This document shows, one piece after another, positions 47,601 through 59,600 of a stretch of 64,000 nucleotides of DNA. Numbering within the stretch: the stretch's first letter is position 1; every line of letters begins with the position of its first letter. The DNA comes from Pleodorina starrii (taxonomy: Eukaryota > Chlorophyta > Chlorophyceae > Chlamydomonadales > Volvocaceae), in assembly GCA_030267565.1 (NCBI GenBank), contig BRXU01000002.1, positions 2,913,501-2,977,500 of the forward strand, read 5' to 3'. Position numbers and translations under genes: made by a program. The notes under the pieces are model-generated. The model saw only the letters and a list, made by a program, of their open reading frames with translations. It had not been told where the DNA came from and made no database searches.

Positions 47601-50600
47601 GGGCTCGGGCCGGAAGCTGCGAGGTTGCAAGAATGCCGCGGACCGCCCACGGGCGTGCCTGCAGAAGCACTGGAGCAGGCGCCGATGCACCCCGTTGCCT
47701 CCGCCTGTGCCGCCGCCGCAGCAGCAGCAGCAGCGGCACCAGCTTGCGAAAACACGTACGGCTTGCTCTAATTGAGGCCGACCGCTCGGTCCGGCTGGCA
47801 CTGCCTCTTCTTTTACCGATGAAGCGTGCCGTACCCTGTTCTTCCTCCGCACGGTGACTGGGCAACTCCTCCTCGCGGTTATCGCGTGTCCACATGCGCG
47901 CGTGCGTGTGTGTGTATGTGTATGTGTGTGTCATCTTGCCCCGCTGCCTCGCCCCTGTCCTGCCCTGGGCCCAACACCCTACTGCACTGCCGCTGCGCAG
48001 CCGACCCAGATGAGCGACGACGATGACGAGCTAGCGTCGGTGCGGAAGCGGTCGGCCAGGGACAGCGTGTGCATGTCACCTCTGGGCGGCCGAGCGCCGC
48101 TGCACGCAACAGAGGGGTGCGTGCTGCGTGTGCCGCGTGTGCCGCGTGCTGTGCACCGGGGTTTTGCGCCTCACGGTGCACTCTGAACTCTGTGCTCCGG
48201 GGACCTCAGCTGTATGTCCGTGTGCGCTTGTTGTGCATTCCGCCAGGGGCAACAGGGTAAGAGCAAGCGGGGAGAAGTTCCTGGGGGGGGGGAAAGTGGA
48301 GCATGGTAAAGCTCCGGCAGATGTCCAACCCACCCACCCCGCGAGACGGATGCGAAGCGCGGCTGTGTTGCCTGTTTGCTGTCGAGTGCTTATCCACTGC
48401 ATATATGCGCGTGTGCGTGTGCGTGCAAGTTACCGCAGCGCGCCTCCTTGGCACGGCTGAGCGCCTTGCGGGGGGGTGGGGAGCCGTAAAGCCTGTCCTG
48501 CTTACGGCACCCTAACCCGGCTTTCCGGGCGGGTGGGTGGGGGGCGTAGACCCGCCTACCCGCCTGCCCCACCTGCCCTCTGTGAATAGACGTCCTGAAG
48601 CGACCCTGGGGACAAGCCCCTGGCCAGCCGGTCGGCCAGCCGGACGCCGGCAGCCCTTGACGTATCCCTCCCGCCGGCCCGTGCACTGCCCCGTATGTGT
48701 TCTACGCTTATACCCGAACGGCGTGTGCCGCTGTGCCGCAGGCTCCAGCGGCGCGGCACCATCCGCCATTCGGAGATCGTGGTCCGGCCGGCTGCGGTGG
48801 CCGCCGCGAGGAGCGCCAGCCTCGCGCGCCGCAGCCTTCCCCCTGCCCTCTTCCCCCGCGGCGCCGACGACGCCGCCGACGGCGTTGGCGGGCACGCGGG
48901 GCCCGACGGCGCCGGCGCGTTTCCGCGGCGCATGGGCCAGCGGCAGATTTCCCTGCAGCCCTCCCGCGCCTCCCGCGTCTCAAGCAAGAGGCTGCTGCCG
49001 GTGCAGAGGCTCCTCCCGAGCCTTTCAGTGAATAAGGTAAGGCGGGACTAAGGGGGGGGAGGGTTGGAGGGGGAGGCGCCTCGCGGGGAAGGCGGCGTGG
49101 GGGCGTGGTGCGCACGGAGCGGGCAAGCCACCGGCGGGGGGAGGCGCGGGCAAGGGCGGGGCCGACGGGTTGGGGCGAGATGAGTAGGAGCCTGAGGCGC
49201 GGTGGCGAGCAGGCGGGCATCTAGGGAGGCGGTGGGGGGGAGGGGGAGGGGATGGAAGTTGCGAGCGGCGTAGCGCAGATGAGTGGTCACTGAGTAGAGG
49301 CTGGGGATCCGCGGGCAGGGGGGCCAGGCGGCAGCGGCGGGCGCGGGCCCTGCGCTGCGCCGCGCTCTCCATCGTTGCCCGTCCCTTTCGCCGTGTCATT
49401 GTGCGTGACATGTCCACGGCAGGCAAGGGGGACCTCCGAGGCAGACTGGCCGCGCGTCGCCCTGCAAGCCGGTGGCGTGATCCCAGAGCATGACGGCAGC
49501 GGCGGCGGCAGCCCGGGGCCGATTGCGGAGGCGACGGAGGGCCCGCAGGAGCGCGGCGCGGACGAGCCTGCGGCAGCCCGCAGCAGGGAGCGGCAGCCCG
49601 CAGCAGGGCAGCGTCCCAGCACACCGGAGGTGTCCTTGCAACTCCAGGTCAGCGACGACGGCACCGGCGGCGACCCGGCATCAGTGCTGCCCCGAGACTC
49701 GGATCTCGAGGCGGCGCTCGGACGGCCAGCGGCCGCCGCCGCCGCCTACCCGCACACGCAGCCGCCGACCGCCGTCACCATGGTCCGTGCCGTTTCTCCC
49801 GCCGGCTCTTTCTCCCCATACGCAAAACCCGACGCGCTCCCGCCCGGCCGCGTTGGCTCGACCGAGCCGCTGGACGCCGACGCGCACTACCTGGAGTGGT
49901 GGCAGGAGCGGCGGGAGGTGGAGCTGCCGCCGGGCCCGATTGACACGCTGCGGCACCACCTCGCGCAGACGCTGGGGGGCAACGGCGGCGATGCCGGTGC
50001 CGGTTCCGGCGACGGCGACGGAGCAGCTGGGAACGCAGGCCCGGGCGGTGGCGGTGGCGAGGGTGGTGATGGGGGTGGGGGTGGGTTGGATGGGTTGGGC
50101 GCGGCGACGATGCGGCGGCGGCGGGATGTGGGGGTGGACCTGTCGCGGCCGAGCGTGGGCCACCGCAAGACGGTGAATGCGGAGTCTGATGACGGCAGGC
50201 GGGTGGCGGTGCTGGCGCAGCACTATGCGGTGCTGGTGACGGATGTGGTGGAGCGGCGGCAGGGCGAAGGGTGAGGCGGGGGCTGGCTGAGGTGGGGGCT
50301 GTGAAGTGGAGTTGGAGCGAGAACAGGAGGGTGGGGTGTAGGTGGGTGGGATGGGGATGCGGAAGGGGAGCTGGGATTGGGGAACTGGGAATGGAGACGA
50401 AGGGAGCGGCGGCTGGACGGCGGGTAAGGTGACGTAGACACACACACACGCACATACACGCACACACATGCAGACACACACACACGCACACACACATACC
50501 TTCGCTTCTCCGGTGGCCGCCATCAAAAGACGCTCCCTTGGAAAGCTCTGTCGCATTTCGTTGGCACTCATTTCCCCGGCTTGTGCCCCTTTCCTCTCAT

Positions 50601-53600
50601 CCGCCCCTCCTCCGCAGCAGTCGCGGCGGCAGCAAAGGCCCCGGCCAGCCCCAGACAACGCCCGAGGAGCCAGACGCCGCCGCCGCCGAACAGCCAACCG
50701 ACCCCTCCCGGGCGCCCCCTAGGCGCATGGCGAGCTTCCTGCCTCGTTGGCTTCGCAGGTATGGGTGTGAGTGTGGGGGGAGCCCCAGAACCCCAGGCCC
50801 CAGGCCCCGGGTGTGTATTTTAGCTTTGTGGGACTTCGGTTCTAGGACCCCGCCGTGGGGGCGGGCTTCTCCTTCCCGTTGCCTTTCTCGCCATCCAGCT
50901 TCCGGCCGAGGTGCGGGCCTACGAACGGGGCCTTGTGCGCAACGTGGGCCACCCGCAACCCGCCCTCCCACGTGCTGCCCTTCCGCCCCTTCTGCCTTGT
51001 GCCGCCGCGCCCTGCCCCGCCCGCGCCGCGCCGCAGCTGGTGTAACCTGCAGTACGGCAGCCTTGCCGCCCGCAAGCTGGACCCCGCCCTGCGCGCGGCC
51101 TCCTCTGGCGAGATCTCGCCGCGCGACCCCGTCAGCGGCATCAGCACCAACCGCACCATCCACACCAACTCGCTCGCCAGCGGCTTCGGCGCGCAGGTGC
51201 TGGTGCTGGTGGGGTGGGGGGTGAAGACGTGTCCTTTGTGGTGACCGGGACTGCTTCGTGTTGGGCCCGTGTGGGATAAGTCCTCTGTGGGGGGTCAGGG
51301 AGTGATATGCTCCGTTATATGAGTCACAATGAGTCACTGCGGACGTTGTGGGGGGGGGGGTTGTCGCAGAGGCGGGAGTGCCGCCTCTGTCCCCATCCGG
51401 GGATGGAGGTACCGTCCGTATCGGGTGTAGCAGTAACAAGGGTCTCTGAAATACGTACCTTCTTGCCCCAGTGCATTGCGAACTGCACCTTTTTTCTTTG
51501 GCTCGTCCACCTCTCTCACGTGCCTGTCTAGGCCCCCGCCACCGCCCTGTCCCCCTCTCCGCAGCCCCTCGTGCACGCCTCCGCCGCCTCCTCCGCCAAC
51601 CTTCGCATTCCGGCGCTGGTGCAGGCGCCGTCACAGGCCCGAATGCGCAGCACCATCGAGCCGGGGCCGTCGCCGCTGGCGCATCGGAGCTGGAGCGTCG
51701 CCGGCCGCGAGAGCGAGCCGGGCGGCGGCGGCGGCAGCCTGCCGCCCGTGGCGGCGGCGGCCGTGCGGCAGCCGGCTTCCCTGAGCCAGAAGGCGGCGCC
51801 GCTCCGCAACGGCAGCGGCAGAGTCGTCAGCGGCGGTGAGAAGCTGATCAAGGTTCTGGAGCTCATGGCACGTGACGCGCGGCAGAAGCTGGCGGCGCAG
51901 ACGATGAACACCGGCGCCGCCAGCGCCGGTATCGCCGCCGCCGCGGCGGCGGCGGTGGCGGATGCGGCGGCGGCGGGTGTGTCCGAGACCCCGGCCTCGT
52001 CGCGGCCGCCGTCCCTTCGGGCGTTGACGTTCCCGCGGGCCGCGGCTGTCGCAGCGTCCGCGCAGTCGCCTGCGGCGTCTGCGCAGTCGTCGGAGGGGCC
52101 GCAGTCGCCGCCCCGCCGGCGGCAGGGCGTCGCTTTGGCGGAGGCGGGCGACGCCGCGGCGGCGGGCCCGTCGGACTCGGCGTACGAGAGACTGTCGGGT
52201 TGGTCGCCGCGCGTCGCCGGCGCGGGCCCGATTGCGGAGGCGTCTGAGGCGGGGCTGGGATGTGAAGGCGAAGGCGGGGCTGCCGCTGCCGCCGCTGGCG
52301 TTGGCGAAGGCGGCGGCGGCAGTGGGGAGGAGCACCCGGCGACAGCGGCAACAGCGGCCCGCGCCGCCGCACCGCAGCCGGGGCAGCAGAGCCCCACGGA
52401 TCCCGAGAAGGTTGGGGAAGTCGGCGGCGGCTCGTCCCTCCGCCGCCGCCGCCGCAGCTCTGTCGTTGCGGCGGCCCCACCCGAGGGCGGCGCCGAGCCC
52501 CACGCCAGTGGCCCCGGCGAAGCCGCCGCCGCCGCCGCCGCCGCCACGGATGGCGCCGGGGACGACGACGAGGACGACGACGAGTGTGCCGACGAGGACG
52601 ACGCCGTGGTCACCGCCGCCGACCGTTGGGCGTTTCTGCGGCAGGCGGTGTGGGACGGCGAGGTGGCGCAGCTGCCTAAGAGGTCTCGTTACTCTGTGGT
52701 TTCCGCCACCTTCCTGCGGCTCTTCCCGGACGAGTTTGACCGGGCCATCCCGGTGATCAACTTTAAGGAGGTGGACTTGCTGCTTATGAAGGTGGACCGA
52801 CACATGGCCCAGTACGAGTATGTGAGTGGCGGCGGGGTATGAAGAGACATCCGCAGCGGAGAAGGAGACGGCGTTAGCGAACGGACCCAGAACCCAGCGG
52901 TGGGGGCGGTGGGGGAGGTGGTGGGGCATTGCGGTGTGGTGGGAGGTGGGAGTGAGGGTGTGATTAATAAGAAGAAGAAATCCCGCAGCGAAGGGACGGA
53001 GGCGACGCGAGTTGATTGAGTGACCCGGTGATACCTGCCGACATATGCCTGTTGCGGAGTGGGGTCGGTGGGAGTGGCGGTGCGGTGTGGCGGGTAGCTG
53101 GGTACAGCACCTGTGCAGCCCAACTGCCTATCCTACCCACGCACCCACCCACCCACCCACCCGCGAGGCATACGTGCGCACACGCGAGCATGCGGCGTGT
53201 CCCTGGGTGTGAAACCTCCCTCCCTCTCTCTCTCCGTCGCATGGCGATGCTTTCCCTCCCTCCGTCGCCCTGTGACTGCCCCCGCAGTCCGCTAACGTCT
53301 TGTTCCGTCCCCTCGCTGCGGCCTCTTCCTGCTTGGCCGCCCCCCCCCCCCCGGGCTCCGGCCTATACATGGATAACCCCCCAGGCGATCAAGTACGAGG
53401 AGGAGACTGGCAAGCAGCTGTTCGGGCGCATCGGCTGGTGTGGGCTGTCGGGGGAGCGGCGGAGGCTGCGCGAGTACCACCGGGAGCAAATCAACACGCT
53501 ACTGGCCCAGGTGCGGGTGCGGGTGCGAGTGCGGGTGGGGGTGCGGGTGGGGGTGCGGGTGCGGGTGCGGGTGCGGGTGCGGGTGCGGGTGCGGGTGCGG

Positions 53601-56600
53601 GTGCGGGTGCGGGTGCGGGTGCGGGTGCGGGTGCGGGTGCGGGTGCGGGTGCGGGTGCGGGTGCGGGTGCGGGTGCGGGTGCGGGTGCGGGTGGGGGTGC
53701 GGGTGGGGGTGCGGGTGCGGGTGGGGGGGGGGGGGCGGGTGGGGGGGCGGGGGCGGGTGGGGGGGCGGGTGGGGGTGCGGGTGCGGGTGCGGGTGCGGGT
53801 GGGGGTGCGGGTGGGGGTGCGGGTGCGGGTGCGGGTGCGGGTGCGGGTGCGGGTGGGGGTGCGGGTGGGGGTGCGGGTGGGGGTGCGGGTGCGGGTGCGG
53901 GTGCGGGTGGGGGTGCGGGTGCGGGTGCGGGTGCGGGTGCGGGTGCGGGTGCGGGTGCGGGTGCGGGTGCGGGTGCGGGTGCGGGTGCGGGTGCGGGTGC
54001 GGGTGCGGGTGCGGGTGCGGGTGCGGGTGCGGGTGCGGGTGCGGGTGCGGGTGCGGGTGCGGGTGCGGGTGCGGGTGCGGGTGCGGGTGCGGGTGCGGGT
54101 GCGGGTGCGGGTGGGGGTGCGGGTGCGGGTGCGGGTGCGGGTGCGGGTGGGGGTGCGGGTGGGGGTGCGGGTGGGGGTGCGGGTGCGGGTGCGGGTGCGG
54201 GTGCGGGTGCGGGTGCGGGTGCGGGTGCGGGTGCGGGTGCGGGTGGGGGTGCGGGGGGGGGTGCCGGGGGGGGTGCGGTGGCGTGTTGGGGTGCGGGGGG
54301 GGGTGCGGGTGGGGGTGCGGGTGCGGGTGCGGGTGCGGGTGCGGGTGCGGGTGCGGGTGCGGGTGCGGGTGCGGGTGCGGGTGCGGGTGCGGGTGGGGGT
54401 GGGGGTGCGGGTGCGGGGGCGGGTGCGGGTGGGGGTGCGGGTGGGGGTGGGGGTGGGGGTGCGGGTGGGGGTGGGGGTGCGGGTGCGGGTGCGGGTGCGG
54501 GTGCGGGTGCGGGTGCGGGTGCGGGTGCGGGTGCGGGTGCGGGTGGGGGTGCGGGTGCGGGTGCGGGTGCGGGTGCGAGTGCGGGTGGGGGTGCGGGTGC
54601 GGGTGCGGGTGCATGGGTAGGTATAAAGAAAATTTCGCAGCGTAGAAGGAGACGGCGTTAGCGAACTGACCCAGAATCCAGCAATACTTACCGAACATAC
54701 CTGATTACCTGTACATACCTGTGCATGGGGAGGGAGGGCAATCCGCGCGTGGGTCCGCCGAGTCGGCTGGCCGGGGCCCTGCCTGTGCGCTCTGCCCGTC
54801 GCCGCTGGTGCTTTCCTGCCTCCATGCACCACCCTGGAGTCCACGACTGCTTTTGTCTGCTTTCGTCCCCTCTCCTCCCCTTCGCGCCATGCCCTTGATG
54901 AACTGGGGGTATACCTTCGCCCTACCCTCCGCCGCCGCGCTGCGCCGCCGCCGGCACCCGCCGGCACCCTCTGCGGTATTATCTTGTCTTTACGCCCTCG
55001 CTCCGCCCCTCCCTCCCTCCCACCACCCACCGCCCAGGTCCGTGAGGCCCGCCTCCGCGCCTTCGACACGGCGCACACGCCCTCCTGGTTCGTGTTTTTC
55101 CGCACGCAGCGCGCCGCGGCGATGGCGTCGCAGTGCCTCATACACGCCGAGGACAACCGGCAGTTCAGGGTGGGTGCGAGCGGGATGGGTGGCTGCGGGC
55201 GGGGGGAGGCGGGAGGCCAGGGGCGCAGCCTGAGCTGGAGCTGAGCTGAGGCGGGGCGTAGAGATTTGCGATGAAGGCGCGTCGGGAGGGAGGGAGGGCT
55301 GCCGGCTTGAGAAGCTGCACTGCATGGCCCCTGGTCGCGGCGAGTGTTTGCTGCGCATGTCTGTCAGCCGCCCGGCAACCCGCCCCACCTGCACCTGGTC
55401 CCTGCCATGGCTCTCTCCACCCGCCCCTGTCCGCCCTTGTCCTCTCCCGTATCGCGGACTCCAAGCCCAGCACCCAGCCCGGCCTCTCTGTCGGCGGCCT
55501 CCAGCTGCCCAAGAGCCCGGCTGCACCGCTGTCCCGTCACCCACCCCGGGCCCCCAATTCCACAACACCCCCAAGACACCCTCCTCCCTTCCGCGTTCCC
55601 TAACCCCTCACCCATGGCCCCACCCACGCTCCCGCGCCCTCTCCCCCACCTGTCCTCCCGCCCGGGCGTGCACGCACGCACACGTACGCGCACACGCAAC
55701 GCACGCCCCCACACGCACACGTACGCGCACGCACACACGCCCCCCCACGCGCACACGCCCGCAGGTCCAGCCGGCTCCCGGCCCCGACGAGGTCAACTGG
55801 TCCACCCTGTGGTCCAACTTCCGGTCACGTGACCTGCGGCGCAACCTGATGCGGCCGCTGGTGGTGCTGGTGGTCCTATTCCCCATCGGCATCTTCACCG
55901 GCGCCCTCACGCAGCTCGACTACCTGCTCTGCCCCTCACACGTCTGTGGTGAGAGGAGCCACCGCGCCGCGCTGCGTGCTCTTCCGCTCCCCCCTCCCCG
56001 CCCGCCCCGCCCGCCCGCCCGGGTTCTGCAACCTCGGAAGTCGCGCCGCGGCCTGCTGTGATGGGCTGCTGGCTGGCTGGCTGGCTGGGGGGGTGGATGG
56101 CCGGGTTGACCAGTTGTGGGTGGCAGGGGAGGGGCGGCTGGCTGGCTGGATGGGCACCTGGCGTGCATAGCCGCTCCGGATCCCTGGGCTGCGGCGCCGC
56201 CCTGTCCTGTCCTGTCCTGTCCTTGTCCGGCCCTCTGTGCCTGGCGCCCTTGCTGAAATTTGCGGGGGAAGTGGGCTTCACTCTTGACTGGACATCATCA
56301 GCGGCCGAGCCCCCGCACAAGAGGGCAAAGCGGCGCTGGTCGGAGGCTGGTTGCACGCCGACCCGACCCGACCTGACCCGACCCAGCGCCCGAACCTGCC
56401 CGGAACTCGCCCCTCTAGGGCGCCGGTAATAACAACCCCGCGTGCGCCGCCGCCCCGTGTCCTCCTGTCCAGTTAATTTGGAGCATGATTCCGAGCAGTG
56501 GACGAAGGCGGGCTGCACGGAGGCGATCTACAAGCGGGAGAGGTGCGTGTGCTTTGTGGGGGGAAGGTGCCCCATCCGTTGGGAGGAAGAGGGGGCCTTG

Positions 56601-59600
56601 TGTGCCGGCACCGGCGGGGCGAGACGCCAGAGAGGCCGTCCACGCACCGTATCGGCCATGGGCCGTTGAAGCGATGGTCCTGCTGCTACTCCTTCTGCTG
56701 CTGCTGCTGCTGCTTCCGTTGGGCCCGGGGGCTCGTGCGGTCCCAATCCTCCATCCTCCCGCGCCTTGCGCCGCTGCCTCCCCCCCTGCCTATACGGGCC
56801 CCGGCCTATACGTGGATAACCCCTCTGCCCGCAGCCAGCAGCTGACGTGGGACTGGTACTGTGATCAGCGGGACCCGGTCTCCAAGCTGCTGAAGCGGCT
56901 GGTGGTGGCCTGGCTGCCGTCGCTGCTGCTGGTGCTGTGGCAGGGCATGGTGCTGCCGCTGCTCTTCACGTTTGTGGTGCAGGTGGGGGCGGTGCGGGAG
57001 CGGGGGCGGGGGCGGTGGGGGAGCGGGAGCGGGGTTGAAGGGAGATGGTGATACCGCAGCGGGCGGGGGCCGGGGACGGGGGTTGTGGAATGCTGATGAA
57101 GGAGCGACGGCCAGCAGCGGGAACCTGGCGAATCGCGAATTGCGAGCTCAAATCCCCAGCTCAAATCCCCGCCCCGCCCCGGCCCGTTCCCCACAGGTTG
57201 GCCGCGAGGCGCGGTCGCTGTCTGAGGCCGACCGCTGCATCGCCAAGAACATGTTTTACTTTGCCATATTCAACGTGTTCCTGGGGGGCGTGGCGGGCAG
57301 CACCATATTCCAGGTGGGGTGGGTGGGGTGGGATGGATGGATGGTTTGGTTTGCGGTGCGGCGGCCTTCCTCCCTTCCGAGCCACTGCCACTGCCACTGG
57401 CGCACGTGCTGTTTTGGGTTTGGGACTGGGGCCGACGCGGCACTCTCGCTGGGCTAGGCCGCATACATGGGGCTTTTCGCAACATGGGGCTTTCAAGGCT
57501 TGTCGCCGGCGCCACACGGCTGTCTGACGCTCCTCGGGACGGGAAGAAACCGCGAAGAGACCGTGTCCGCCTCCCCAGGTCCGGTAACCTCCCCACTGCA
57601 TTCCTGTGATGTTTTCGTGTCCGCGCGCCGACGCGCCGCCGGCAGCACTTGCACCTTTGGACCCCGCACTCGCGCACATGCCGCAGTGCAGCAACTTACA
57701 TTCCCGCGGCTCCGCGACGATGCAAGTAGGCCAGTTTTTCTGGTGCGGCGGCCCGAGTTGACCTGCATGTTGACCTGCATGTTGACCCGAAATGTTGACC
57801 TGCATGTTGACCCGAAATGTTGACCTGCATTCAGGGGATCAACTCGGCCATCGAGAAGGGACCCAGTGAGATCTTCAACCTGATCGGCACATACGGTACG
57901 ACACGATACGGCGAGGTTTTTGTAGGCGTGGGGAGCCGTTGAGCTGGGTTGGAGCCTGGGAGGGGGCGGGGGGTGCAGCGGGGGACACCCCCATCATTGC
58001 GAACTATCACGGCGCTAGGTGCGGCACCCACCTCTAAACCCCACCTCTGAACCCACCATCGCCATCCGACCTCGACCTGTCGCCGGGCTACCCCAACTTC
58101 GCTGCGGCTCGCCTCCCTTACCTTGGCCCCCCTCGGACCCCATCCCCTTTCCAGTTCCCACCTCGTCCAATTTCTTCATCAACTACACCATGTTCAGGTG
58201 GGGCCCTGTTCCGGGCAGGGGGGCTCGAGGGCCGGGACGGGGTACACCGTGTCCCTGTGTCATGTTGCAGCAAAGGCTTACTGGCCCTTGCGCGCACGCC
58301 GCCCTCACGACCGTCACCGCACTTCACTGCACCGCACCAGACTGCGCTCTTGGTGTGTCGGCGCTGAGGTGCAGTCGTCACCTCGGCCCTCGTGACGGCC
58401 CGCAAATACCCCACCGCTGGCCCCAATGACGCCCGCTGGGTCCGTTTCGCCAACGTCGCCTCCTTGGCTTCCTCCGCTACGGTTCGTCTTTGTTACCCCA
58501 ACTTCCGAGGCGCCCTCTCTCTCTCTCTTGCTTGCGCCCATCCTCTACCCACCCGTGCTGTCCGGCTCAGATCCGCCCGGCCCTTCTCCCGCATCCATTT
58601 CACACCATGTCGCACACCGTGTCGTTCCGTATCGCTCCTCGCAGGGCGTTTGTGGCCGTGCCGCTGCGCATGCTGTGGCCCCACATCGGTGTCCGCATGT
58701 ACCTCATCCGCCGCTACCTGCGCTTCTCCTGCATCATCACCAGCCGCGAGAGAGCCTTCCTCATGGCGCCAGGTGAGTGGCCGGGCCGGGCAGGGGGGGG
58801 GCCCGGATGAGTATATGCTTGACAGCACAAAGCAACGGCATGAACGCGGGGAGAACGCGGGGAGAAGGGGGGGCGCCTTCCCAGCTGGCCTGGTTGTCCC
58901 ATGGAGCTATGGTCGTGGCAAAGTCCCTACCCTCCCTTTCCTCCGTCGCTCCTCCCCGACCACAACCCCAACCCGCCAGCCAGCATGCGCCCGGTCGCAC
59001 TCGCGCTCCGCTCTCCCTCCATAGCAGCACCACTGCTGCCTGGGAGCCCGCACTCCCTTCCTCCCTCCCTCCCTCCCACGCCGGCTAGTCCGAAGCCGGA
59101 ATGCCTGATTCCCCCCGGGTCCTCCGGCCTGCCCTCCCTTTTCGCTCCCCTTACGCTCCCGCTCCCCCTCTCCCTCTCCCCCCCTCCCCCCCTCTCCCCC
59201 TCTCCCCCCCTTTCCCCCTCTCTCCCTCTCCTCCCTTCTCCTGCGCAGTGTCCCCCCGCTACGGCTTCGAGGTGGGTATGGTCATGATGATCTTCCTGGT
59301 GGGCTTTGCCTTCAGCGTGGTGTCGCCGCTGCTGCTGCCCATGGCGCTGCTCTTCTTCGCCATATCCTGGGTCTTTTGGCGCTGGGCACTGCTCTACGTC
59401 TACGTGCGCAAGTGAGTTTGGGGGCGACTGGCCGCAGTCGGGTCGAGGAGTGGGTTGTGATGCGCCGTTTAAAGTGGACGGAAGGGGTTACCGCTTCGGA
59501 TAGCTGCTGCGCCTTGTCCGTGAAGAGCAGCGGGCCCGGGGCGGCCGGGCCTCCAGAACCCCCGCGGCCACGGCCTCGGCGGAGCCGGCGGGGCCGTGTG

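Noticed and set aside
53016..54661. Frames of 400-597 residues made of VR, GA, CG, HP or RT repeats on both strands
   Set aside because: They are translations of the GTGCGG hexamer array inside an OSCA-like intron. A six-base unit keeps every frame open.
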